Source of the DNA: Eubacteriales bacterium
GTDB lineage: Bacteria > Bacillota > Clostridia > JAQUNY01
DNA length: 6,410 nt
Assembly (NCBI GenBank): GCA_028717405.1
Contig: JAQUNY010000098.1
Coordinates: 1 to 6,410 of the forward strand
Direction: 5' to 3'
The position numbers and the translations under genes are program-made. Below, one piece after another: positions 1 through 5,246 of this stretch (within the stretch, counting starts at the first letter, position 1; every line of letters begins with the position of its first letter). The notes under the pieces were generated by a model. That model made no database searches. It had not been told where the DNA came from and saw nothing but the letters and a program-made list of their open reading frames with translations.

Positions 1-39
1 AATAAGGTTTTCTGTCCTTTTAGCCATGGATATGTTCAT
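1..39 (-). CDS. 5' end of an unidentified gene leaving the window
   Basis: Only the first 13 codons are present, reading MNISMAKRTENLI, before the window ends. The start is supported by a strong Shine-Dalgarno AAAGGTGG at 48-55 (complement), 8 nt upstream of the ATG at 37-39. A second in-frame ATG lies four codons further in (25-27) but has a less favourable spacing. The gene follows the MupG-like gene on the same strand after a gap of about 147 nt, so it could be co-transcribed or have its own promoter. The short N-terminus resembles the start of some class I aminotransferases, but 13 residues are far too few to assign a function, and I make no such call. Confidence 0.6.
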   Translation of the reverse strand, partial: MNISMAKRTENLI

Positions 40-77
40 GTTGAGTACCACCTTTCGAATCTTTGTTGATTTTTGTT

Positions 78-163
78 ACAATATTCACCTTTCTGGCCTG
101 TATGGTTCGATTATAGCTATCTCATGGTCTCCCGCTTTATGTTATAAAACGGTGGAATATTGT
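78..163 (-). other. Long-range inverted repeat in the leader of the truncated gene
   Basis: In the minus-strand transcript the segment complementary to 151-163 can pair with the segment complementary to 78-89. This gives 12 base pairs with one bulged C, enclosing about 61 nt. The stem lies between the MupG-like stop codon and the Shine-Dalgarno of the next gene, so it would form in that gene's leader or in the intergenic part of a longer mRNA. The enclosed loop contains a TATAAT on the minus strand (110-115), a possible -10 box without a recognisable -35. I recognise no known RNA family here. Confidence 0.35.
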
Positions 164-186
164 TTTCAGAGTGGGACCTGCGTTTG

Positions 187-1269
187 TCACAGGACCAGTT
201 TTACCGGTTGTGAACCTGTGATAAGCTCGAGTATCGACCTGTCTTCTTCAAGAACTCTTGCAATGAGATTGACCCTGTTATTGCCTGGTATATCTTTGCG
301 GACAATGTTCACCTCACCGCAATAGCGGCCATATCCACTATTATCGATAGTAATATCTCCACATTTACGCGGTTGTGTGGTTGAAGCCTGAATAGGGCCT
401 GGATATCTTTCTCTGAAGCGTATAAAATGCTCAAGACCTGTTTGAAAATGGTGAAATTCCTTCTCTGCAAGCCATTTTGCCTCTTCGGATTCATTAACCA
501 ATTCAATGCGCAATTCGATCGTTTTCTGCTGCCCCAGCAAGGTAAGCGTCTTCATTTCTTCAACACCGGCAAAATCGTCGCCGATGAAAATATCATCAAA
601 TCCCAACAGGAGCATCTCCTGGGTTGATGAGTGAACATTCATGAAGCGATGTCTTTCCAATGTGGGCAAACCGTCATTGCACGCAGTCCGGCGGTGTATA
701 AGTGAAGGTATAAAGCCTGCTACCCTGATCCCTTCTTCATGAATTGCTGTATTGGAATCTTTGACCTGCTCGCAGGTGAGTCCCGTATAAGCTTTCGGGT
801 AATAATTATGGCAGGCTCTGATATTATCCTTATTTGCCCCGGCATTTTCAAGATCCCTGAAAATTTTGTGCAGTTTGTCGCCTGGCATTGAAGCATTTAT
901 CTCTATCATCAGCCCGTCGGTGTTATTTGTGATGGCAGCCGTTTCTGCGGTAGTGTAGCCATAGTCAAGACGCGCTATGTCAAGACCGAACGACCTGAGA
1001 GCAGAGGTGTCCATCTTGTCAATACTAAGCATTTCCGTTATTTTTGGCGAGACATCGGCATCAATCAGAAGCCCATATGAATGTGCAATTTCAGCAAACT
1101 GAGGTATTGTTTTTTTAACTGTCTCCGAATCTGACTCAGGTAGTTGAAGAGATGTAAAAACCGCATTCAATCCTGCCTTTGAGGCCTCTTCCAGATGAGA
1201 GGCTATTTTGCCAAGCGGTTCGCCCATGCCAAGATATGCGCCCATGCCTAAAAGCCTTTTTTGATTCAT
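187..1269 (-). CDS. mupG: MupG-like 6-phospho-N-acetylmuramidase (DUF871 family)
   Basis: A 360-residue protein of the DUF871/MupG family, whose characterised member in Staphylococcus aureus cleaves the imported GlcNAc-MurNAc-6-phosphate disaccharide in the cytoplasm during peptidoglycan recycling. The length is typical. A TIM-barrel N-terminal part (about 1-245) carries family-type motifs: LGMGAYLG near the N-terminus, IDADVSP (69-75), RLDYGY (100-105), EINAS (123-127), the signature CHNYYPKAYTGL (153-164), GLPTLERHR (200-208) and the acidic IGDD (229-232). The C-terminal part (about 250-360), with ITIDNSGYGRYCGE (306-319), matches the small beta domain of this family. The start is secure because a TAA lies immediately upstream in frame, and a GGAAGGCGGG purine stretch sits 7-11 nt before the ATG. 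No PTS transporter, MurQ or MurR gene is visible beside it, so the MurNAc role rests on family membership alone. Confidence 0.88.
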   Translation of the reverse strand: MNQKRLLGMGAYLGMGEPLGKIASHLEEASKAGLNAVFTSLQLPESDSETVKKTIPQFAEIAHSYGLLIDADVSPKITEMLSIDKMDTSALRSFGLDIARLDYGYTTAETAAITNNTDGLMIEINASMPGDKLHKIFRDLENAGANKDNIRACHNYYPKAYTGLTCEQVKDSNTAIHEEGIRVAGFIPSLIHRRTACNDGLPTLERHRFMNVHSSTQEMLLLGFDDIFIGDDFAGVEEMKTLTLLGQQKTIELRIELVNESEEAKWLAEKEFHHFQTGLEHFIRFRERYPGPIQASTTQPRKCGDITIDNSGYGRYCGEVNIVRKDIPGNNRVNLIARVLEEDRSILELITGSQPVKLVL

Positions 1270-1307
1270 TTACCAACCCGCCTTCCATGTCGTAATCTAT
1301 CATTTTT

Positions 1308-1336
1308 ATTATACCATACAATTATTTATTCAATGA
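1308..1336 (-). promoter_or_regulatory. Extended -10 promoter for the MupG-like gene
   Basis: On the minus strand a perfect TATAAT (complement of 1308-1313) is preceded directly by TGG, giving the extended -10 form TGnTATAAT (1308-1316). The -35 is weak: TTGAAT at 1328-1333 is 14 bp away, and at the 17-bp spacing only TCATTG (1331-1336) is found. An extended -10 can compensate for a poor -35. The transcript would begin near 1301, giving a leader of about 30 nt. Confidence 0.6.
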
Positions 1337-1378
1337 ATAATTTAAGAAAAATTTATCAGCACAGCACAGCAGACTAAT

Positions 1379-1518
1379 CAGGACAGGAGACTAGCCAAAA
1401 CAGGGGACGGTTCCAGCAAGACAGGGGACGGTTCTATGTCTTGCCTCTCCCTTTAAATTGGTGGGGCAAGACATAGAACCGTCCCCTGTCTTGTCTACTC
1501 GAACCGTCCCCTGTCTTG
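1379..1518. repeat. GGGGACGGTTC palindromic repeat island (REP/MITE-like)
   Basis: Four clear copies of a 14-18 bp unit with core ACAGGGGACGGTTC are present: two forward (1400-1413 and 1417-1434) and two inverted (1477-1493 and 1501-1518). A degenerate forward copy lies at 1379-1391 (11 of 13 bases match). The inner pair extends to a perfect 29-bp inverted repeat, 1417-1445 against 1465-1493, around a 19-nt loop; the outer pair nests outside it. I recall this core as a dispersed repeat in clostridial genomes, but copy number here cannot be counted. The island starts 7 nt after the antiporter stop codon. A transcript could form a very long hairpin that marks the mRNA 3' end, although no U-run follows on either strand. 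Confidence 0.85.
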
Positions 1519-1524
1519 TTGTTA

Positions 1525-2703
1525 TTAATCTTTTTCCAGCAGCTTTTTGTATGTCAGGTCTATGGCGAGTGCCCCAAGCGGCGCTGTGAGAAAAATTGAA
1601 AGCACTGCTACACTGAGGATCACATTGCCCGATGTAACTCCTGCAGCCAGAGGTATGGCTCCTACCGCAGCCTGGACAGTTGCCTTCGGAAGATAGCCGA
1701 TATTACAGAACAAGGCTTCTCTGAAATTAAGACCGGCCTTGCTCAGGCTGATCATTACTCCTGCTGCCCTGAAAAGCAGAGCTCCGAGAATGACGACTGC
1801 TGCGGATAGCCCTGCGGTATAAAGGTTCTGTATGTCGACTGCTGTACCGATAAGAACAAACAGAATAAGCTCCGCCGCAACCCATATTTTTGAAAATTTA
1901 ACTGAGATGCGTTTAGCGACTATCTCTCTCAGTTCAAGTATTGTAATACTTAACGCAATAACGGCAAGCAAACCTGAAAAAGGTATGTACCTGGTTATGT
2001 GATCCTCATATCCGACGAAGAGAAAACAAATCCCGATAATAAGCAGCACCTTGATAGTATCGCGAATATGCAATTTTTTAAAAATATAAACCAGTAAGGC
2101 TCCTGCAATGAAACCCAGCAAGGCCCCAGTGAATAATGCAAAAGGTATTTTTACGAGTGAAGATCCGTTGAAATTATAACCTTTATACAAGCCGATAAAC
2201 GATGTGAACAGAACGATGGCATAAATATCATCAACTGCGGCTCCGGCCATCACAAGCTGAGGGATGCATTTCTTTCTGCCGTATCCTTTTTCGATCAGTG
2301 TTATCATTTTGGGTACTATTACGGCGGGAGAAACAGCGGCCAGGATTGCCCCCAGTATCGCGGCCTCAATATATGAGATGCCCAGTAGTGCCGGAGCAAG
2401 AACCAGCACTCCGATGATTTCGAATGTCGCAGGAATAAAACTGAGTAGTATGGCTGGTCTTCCGACTTTCTTCAAATCAGCTAAATCCATTGACAGGCCT
2501 GCTCTGATCATTATCACAATAAGAGCAATTTCACGAAGGTCATGCGAAACGGCGAGGATATTGCCGTCTATTACATTCAGAACCTGGGGACCCAGTATAA
2601 TGCCTGCAATGACCATGCCCAGCAGGCCGGGCAATTTAAGTTTCTGGAAAATCCCGCTCAGAGCAAAACCACAAATCAATATATATGCAACACTTATCAG
2701 CAT
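1525..2703 (-). CDS. CPA-type cation:proton (Na+/H+ or K+/H+) antiporter
   Basis: A 392-residue integral membrane protein of the Na+/H+ exchanger superfamily (PF00999), expected to swap cytoplasmic cations for protons across the inner membrane. Around 11-13 hydrophobic segments cover the whole length with no C-terminal regulatory domain. Key residues visible: an adjacent aspartate pair in AAVDDIYAI (D158, D159), the usual ion/proton-binding site of electrogenic CPA2-type antiporters; SPAVIVPK (125-132) in the preceding helix; and PKATVQAAVG (339-348), whose lysine matches the conserved basic residue near the ion site. I chose the ATG at 2703 because AGAGG lies 9 nt upstream; a TTG 16 codons earlier (2749-2751) is in frame but lacks a good ribosome site. 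The long leader carries a putative fluoride riboswitch, which suggests the gene is induced by fluoride. The transported ion cannot be read from sequence. Confidence 0.9.
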   Translation of the reverse strand: MLISVAYILICGFALSGIFQKLKLPGLLGMVIAGIILGPQVLNVIDGNILAVSHDLREIALIVIMIRAGLSMDLADLKKVGRPAILLSFIPATFEIIGVLVLAPALLGISYIEAAILGAILAAVSPAVIVPKMITLIEKGYGRKKCIPQLVMAGAAVDDIYAIVLFTSFIGLYKGYNFNGSSLVKIPFALFTGALLGFIAGALLVYIFKKLHIRDTIKVLLIIGICFLFVGYEDHITRYIPFSGLLAVIALSITILELREIVAKRISVKFSKIWVAAELILFVLIGTAVDIQNLYTAGLSAAVVILGALLFRAAGVMISLSKAGLNFREALFCNIGYLPKATVQAAVGAIPLAAGVTSGNVILSVAVLSIFLTAPLGALAIDLTYKKLLEKD

Positions 2704-2836
2704 AATATTTATCCTCTTCTGCAGTGCCTGGAAGAGAAGATCCCAGGGCAACTGACAAATTCCTGCACCTTAATGCATGGAACAAGTCGAGCATTGAAAT
2801 GGTGTAAAGCATAAACCGGACAGCGCCGTAATGCAC
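2704..2836 (-). other. Distal leader between riboswitch terminator and antiporter start
   Basis: About 130 nt of transcribed leader follow the terminator U-tract. The only clear structure is a 7-bp stem with one bulge at 2725-2750 (complement), TGCCCTGG pairing with CCAGGCA, ending about 13 nt before the AGAGG ribosome site. An alternative TTG start of the antiporter lies in this stretch. A frame on the same strand spanning 2636-2887 runs through both the riboswitch and the antiporter start and shows no protein-like character. I see no other gene here. Confidence 0.4.
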
Positions 2837-2867
2837 AAAAATGACCTCTGCATAGTCAGCAGAAGTC
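2837..2867 (-). terminator. Intrinsic terminator of the fluoride riboswitch
   Basis: On the minus strand GACTTCTGC (complement of 2859-2867) pairs with GCAGAGGTC (complement of 2843-2851) as 9 base pairs, one of them G-U, around a 7-nt loop. One A and then five U residues (complement of 2837-2841) follow. The 5' arm includes the ACUUC segment that the aptamer needs for its own P1 stem, so aptamer and terminator are mutually exclusive. When the aptamer is ligand-bound the terminator should not form and the antiporter would be transcribed. Confidence 0.82.
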
Positions 2868-2937
2868 ATCAGCACAGCGATGTGCATTTCAGCGATTATG
2901 CCTTGTACCGGCAGGCGCCAGGGAGAACTTCATTCCC
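2859..2937 (-). ncRNA. Putative fluoride (crcB-type) riboswitch aptamer
   Basis: The RNA starts GGGA-AUGAAGUUC-UCCC (complement of 2921-2937), which aligns with the fluoride aptamer opening GG..AUG.AGUUC..CC, including the short GGGA/UCCC pairing. It ends UGAUGACUUCUGC, matching the conserved UGAUGACuyCUrC element. GAAGU (complement of 2927-2931) pairs with ACUUC (complement of 2862-2866) as stem P1. Before UGAUG lies a hairpin GCACA-UCGC-UGUGC that can serve as P3, and CAUAAUCGCUG resembles the joining segment of the Bacillus cereus crcB aptamer as I remember it. Between UCCC and that segment are about 20 extra nt that can form a small hairpin. The overlapping terminator, the promoter 10 nt upstream and the antiporter downstream all fit a fluoride switch; Na+/H+ antiporters are known members of such regulons. 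Without a covariance search this remains a visual assignment. Confidence 0.72.
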
Positions 2938-2946
2938 ACAAAAGGC

Positions 2947-2974
2947 ATTATATAATATGGGTTGATAATGTCAA
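2947..2974 (-). promoter_or_regulatory. Consensus sigma-A promoter for riboswitch and antiporter
   Basis: On the minus strand a perfect TTGACA (complement of 2969-2974) and a perfect TATAAT (complement of 2947-2952) are separated by 16 bp. Transcription would begin near 2939-2940, two or three bases before the aptamer's first conserved G. The close fit between predicted start site and aptamer supports both calls. A strong promoter with control at the level of termination is the usual layout for a transcriptional riboswitch. Confidence 0.85.
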
Positions 2975-3203
2975 GGTAACGCGTTGCCCAGGGTGTGTTC
3001 CCCAGGGTAAGATGTGAGGTAAGTGTGAGGTAAGTATAAGATGTGAGGTTAGAAAATCGTGAGGCGTAGAAAATATAAGGCGAGGGAAAAGTTGTGGAAG
3101 CTGAGTCGCAAAAATATGTAAAAAATAAGTAAACGGCGACTCCACATTATTCATATTATTTGCAGCATTCGCAGCATTGTCTCGTATAATCCGACATCTA
3201 ATA
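2975..3203. other. Divergent intergenic spacer with short repeats, no gene
   Basis: This spacer separates the two divergent promoters. It holds CCCAGGGT twice (2987-2994, 3001-3008), four GTGAGG motifs in 51 bp (3014, 3025, 3043, 3059) in a stretch very poor in C, a 7-bp inverted repeat GAGTCGC/GCGACTC (3103-3109 and 3136-3142) around an AT-rich 26-nt loop, and GCAGCATT twice (3162-3169, 3171-3178). The 68-codon minus-strand frame across part of it is low-complexity, has no ribosome site that I see, and is not a gene. Confidence 0.5.
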
Positions 3204-3215
3204 TTGGATTATACG
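3183..3215. promoter_or_regulatory. Inverted repeat overlapping the ATPase -35 box (possible operator)
   Basis: CGTATAATCC at 3183-3192 and its exact complement GGATTATACG at 3206-3215 form a 10-bp perfect inverted repeat with a 13-bp spacer. The right arm covers most of the -35 hexamer TTGGAT of the promoter just downstream. That position suits a dimeric repressor site. No regulator gene is visible in the window, so self-regulation or a distant regulator are both possible. Confidence 0.5.
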
Positions 3216-3232
3216 AAATTATTGTGTATAAT
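3204..3232 (+). promoter_or_regulatory. Promoter for the DUF4143 ATPase gene
   Basis: TTGGAT (3204-3209) and a perfect TATAAT (3227-3232) are 17 bp apart. The transcript would start near 3239, giving a leader of about 50 nt. The leader begins within two direct copies of ATATCATAGGC (3233-3243 and 3246-3256). The ribosome site AGAGG ends 9 nt before the ATG at 3291. Confidence 0.68.
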
Positions 3233-3290
3233 ATATCATAGGCGAATATCATAGGCAAAAGGTAAACTACTAAAAGAGAGGAAAATTTCG

Positions 3291-4544
3291 ATGGATTGGA
3301 TCGCGAGAGCTATAACAAATCATCTTGTAAAAACTATCAGTATGTTTCCTGCAGTGTTGATAACCGGTCCCCGACAGGTAGGGAAATCATCATTGCTGCA
3401 AAAAGTTGGTGAGAGCTTTGAATACATTACATTCGATAACCCTATTTCATTGCGGCAGGCCAGGGAAGATCCGGAATTGTTTTTTCTGAACCATTCAGCG
3501 AAATTGATACTTGACGAAATACAGTATGTGCCGGAGCTGTTCTCTTATTTAAAAATACGGATCGATGAGATGCGGTTTGCGGCTCTGAATGAGGGTAGTC
3601 CCAAAACGTGTTTATTTCTTTTATCAGGCTCTCAGGCATATCATCTGATGCAAAATGTCAGTGAATCACTGGCTGGCAGATTGGCTATACTTCCACTCCA
3701 GGGAATTTCTTATCGTGAACGGAAAAATATCGCCTGTGCGTTGCCCTTCATCCCAAACGATAATTATCTTTCAATCCGGGAGAAGGAGGATACCGACACA
3801 GAAGACCTCTGGTCAATGATTCACAGGGGGAGCATGCCGGAACTTGTTGCATCTGATGATAACTGGGAGACGTTCTATTCGAGTTATGTATCGACATATA
3901 TCGAACGCGATGTAAATCAACTGACAAAGATCACAGATAAAGTCGACTTTGTTCGGTTCCTGGCAGCAGTAGCTGCCAGGAGCGGAGAGCTTTTAAATTA
4001 TGAAAGTATTGCGCGGGACGCGGGGGTTTCAGCTGCAACAGTGAAACACTGGATACAGATCCTGGAGACTTCGGGGACTGTTATGCAACTGTCTCCATAC
4101 CATAATAATCACCTGAAACGTATGATTAAGACGCCTAAAATTTATTTTATGGATACAGGGCTGATGGCATGGCTGACAAGATGGATCACACCGGAAACGA
4201 TTCTGCATGGCGCAAAAGCCGGTCAATTCTTTGAAACCTGGGTAGTATCTGAAATTGTTAAGTCCTTTCTGAATGCCGGCCAGTCGGTGCGTGATCTCTA
4301 CTATTACAGAGATGCAGATCAAAGGGAAATTGATCTGGTTATGGAAATCGGCCGAGTGGTATATCCGATCGAAATAAAGATGTCTGCCAGGCCAGACAGG
4401 AAAATGGTACAGGTTTTTAATCTGCTGGAATCGGTAGCGGATGCCGGCGATATGAAGATTGGTGATGGAGCCGTAATCAACCGTTATCCGGAGGTTATGT
4501 TTCTGGGAAAGGGTGTCAGGGCGATTCCTGTTGGATATCTGTAG
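3291..4544 (+). CDS. AAA_14 / DUF4143 family ATPase
   Basis: A 417-residue protein with the usual two-part layout of this large family. The N-terminal AAA part has a Walker A GPRQVGKSS (26-34), a Walker B LILDEIQY (72-79) and a sensor-1-like LLSGSQ (110-115). A central segment at about 236-262 (YESIARDAGVSAATV...) looks like a winged helix-turn-helix. The C-terminal DUF4143 part has YFMDTGL (285-291), GQFFETWVVSEI (311-322), REIDLV (345-350) and PIEIKMS (359-365), a D...ExK pattern of PD-(D/E)XK nuclease-like folds with D348, E361 and K363 retained. Family length is normal and all motifs appear intact. AGAGG lies 9 nt before the ATG. It is transcribed alone and divergently from the antiporter. 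The cellular role of these ATPases is poorly known; nucleic-acid-linked functions are often suspected. Confidence 0.92.
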   Translation: MDWIARAITNHLVKTISMFPAVLITGPRQVGKSSLLQKVGESFEYITFDNPISLRQAREDPELFFLNHSAKLILDEIQYVPELFSYLKIRIDEMRFAALNEGSPKTCLFLLSGSQAYHLMQNVSESLAGRLAILPLQGISYRERKNIACALPFIPNDNYLSIREKEDTDTEDLWSMIHRGSMPELVASDDNWETFYSSYVSTYIERDVNQLTKITDKVDFVRFLAAVAARSGELLNYESIARDAGVSAATVKHWIQILETSGTVMQLSPYHNNHLKRMIKTPKIYFMDTGLMAWLTRWITPETILHGAKAGQFFETWVVSEIVKSFLNAGQSVRDLYYYRDADQREIDLVMEIGRVVYPIEIKMSARPDRKMVQVFNLLESVADAGDMKIGDGAVINRYPEVMFLGKGVRAIPVGYL

Positions 4545-4657
4545 AACCATCCCTTTGCTCCCCAAATCATCCCTTTGCCTTACCCTGATTTTTCCCTCAC
4601 AAAAAATAGATAATTAGCTTATAATAGATAATTGGTTCATAATGATATAAAATATAT
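4545..4657. repeat. Spacer after the ATPase with short direct repeats
   Basis: CATCCCTTTGC occurs twice with a 20-bp period (4548-4558 and 4568-4578), the first copy only 3 nt after the ATPase stop codon. AATAGATAATT occurs twice with an 18-bp period (4605-4615 and 4623-4633). There is no GC-rich hairpin followed by a T-run, so I see no intrinsic terminator for the ATPase transcript. The composition becomes increasingly AT-rich toward the tandem array that follows. Confidence 0.55.
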
Positions 4658-4756
4658 TTAGTGCATTACCTGGTGCATTATTTAGTGTATTACTTAATGC
4701 ATTACTTAATACATTACTTAATACATTACTTACTTAACGTTTTACTTGTGCATTAC
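4658..4756. repeat. Degenerate 12-bp tandem array with palindromic core
   Basis: Six contiguous 12-bp units, consensus TTARTGCATTAC, run from 4658 to 4729. A 4-bp TTAC follows, then two diverged units (4734-4745 and the 11-bp 4746-4756). Units 5 and 6 are identical and the others differ by one to a few bases. The best unit contains TAATGCATTA, an exact 10-bp palindrome (4695-4704). The array ends inside the predicted promoter of the YbjQ-family gene. It could be a cluster of protein-binding sites, or simply slippage-driven expansion of AT-rich DNA. Confidence 0.8.
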
Positions 4757-4762
4757 CATAAT
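4734..4762 (+). promoter_or_regulatory. Possible promoter of the YbjQ-family gene
   Basis: TTAACG (4734-4739, 4 of 6 consensus bases) and CATAAT (4757-4762, 5 of 6) are 17 bp apart. The -35 and spacer coincide with the last two diverged repeat units, so anything bound to the array would touch this promoter. The leader would be about 45 nt. Confidence 0.4.
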
Positions 4763-4815
4763 ACGACCAGATAGCGTGATTAAATAAATTTTACTGGAAA
4801 GAGAGGATTGCACCG

Positions 4816-5127
4816 ATGCTTACAGTAACCACTGAAGGAATCCCGGGCAAATCATATGAAGTACTTGGAATTGTCAAGGGAAGCACAATTCAGAGCAAAA
4901 ACATAGGAAGGGACATCGGATCGGCTTTTAAAACGTTGATAGGCGGTGAACTGGAATCTTACAACGAGATGATGAATGAGGCAAGGGCTCTTGCAAGCAA
5001 AAGGATGGTTGCCGAAGCGGAAGGGCTTGGAGCAGATGCTGTCGTATGCATGCGATATGCCTCAAGCTCAATAATGTCAGGGGCAGCAGAGGTTATTGCA
5101 TATGGCACGGCTGTCAAATATATTTAA
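4816..5127 (+). CDS. YbjQ family protein (UPF0145, DUF74)
   Basis: A complete 103-residue protein of the YbjQ family (PF01906), small cytoplasmic proteins that form oligomeric rings in solved structures and are sometimes labelled heavy-metal-binding; the biochemical role is unknown. Family hallmarks run along the whole chain: the early EGIPG, GIVKGSTIQSKNIGRDIGSAFKTLIGGELESYNEM-type core (18-52), EARALASKRM (55-64), then LGADAVV (71-77) and the conserved C-terminal GAAEVIAYGTAV (89-100). Length is standard and no residue looks out of place. AGAGG lies 9 nt before the ATG. It is followed on the same strand after 119 nt by a YhfC-like gene with no terminator visible between them, so co-transcription is possible. 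Confidence 0.93.
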   Translation: MLTVTTEGIPGKSYEVLGIVKGSTIQSKNIGRDIGSAFKTLIGGELESYNEMMNEARALASKRMVAEAEGLGADAVVCMRYASSSIMSGAAEVIAYGTAVKYI

Positions 5128-5246
5128 TGCTTATTAAGGCAACAATAGCAGGCAGTCAGGCAAATAACCGATATGAATGACACAAAAGAGCAAACCTAGT
5201 GATATTGAAAAAGCAGTCGTCATGAATAATATGCGAGGTGTGATTT

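Noticed and set aside
26..325. Plus-strand frame of 99 codons at the left edge
   Set aside because: It overlaps the C-terminal coding of the MupG-like gene and the leader of the next minus-strand gene, has no ribosome site, and its product shows no family resemblance.
1136..1321. Minus-strand frame of 61 codons over the MupG start
   Set aside because: It overlaps the clear MupG-like start in another frame, and its start codon falls at the extended -10 promoter itself.
2264..2755. Plus-strand frame of 163 codons opposite the antiporter
   Set aside because: Antisense shadow of a well-conserved membrane protein; no ribosome site or recognisable domain.
2636..2887. Minus-strand frame of 83 codons through the riboswitch region
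   Set aside because: It starts inside the aptamer and overlaps the antiporter start; the RNA structure explains the region better.
2859..2937. c-di-AMP (ydaO) riboswitch, which also precedes ion transporters
   Set aside because: The segment is too short and lacks the GGGGA...GGAACC-type core and pseudosymmetric domains; the AUG.AGUUC and UGAUGAC elements fit the fluoride class.
2948..3154. Minus-strand frame of 68 codons in the divergent spacer
   Set aside because: Low-complexity sequence produced by the GTGAGG-rich strand; it ends across the antiporter promoter and has no ribosome site.
4029..4565. Minus-strand frame of 178 codons opposite the ATPase
   Set aside because: Antisense to conserved DUF4143 motifs, with an unconvincing protein composition.
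4658..4756. CRISPR array
   Set aside because: The 12-bp units are directly contiguous with no spacers, and no cas gene is present.
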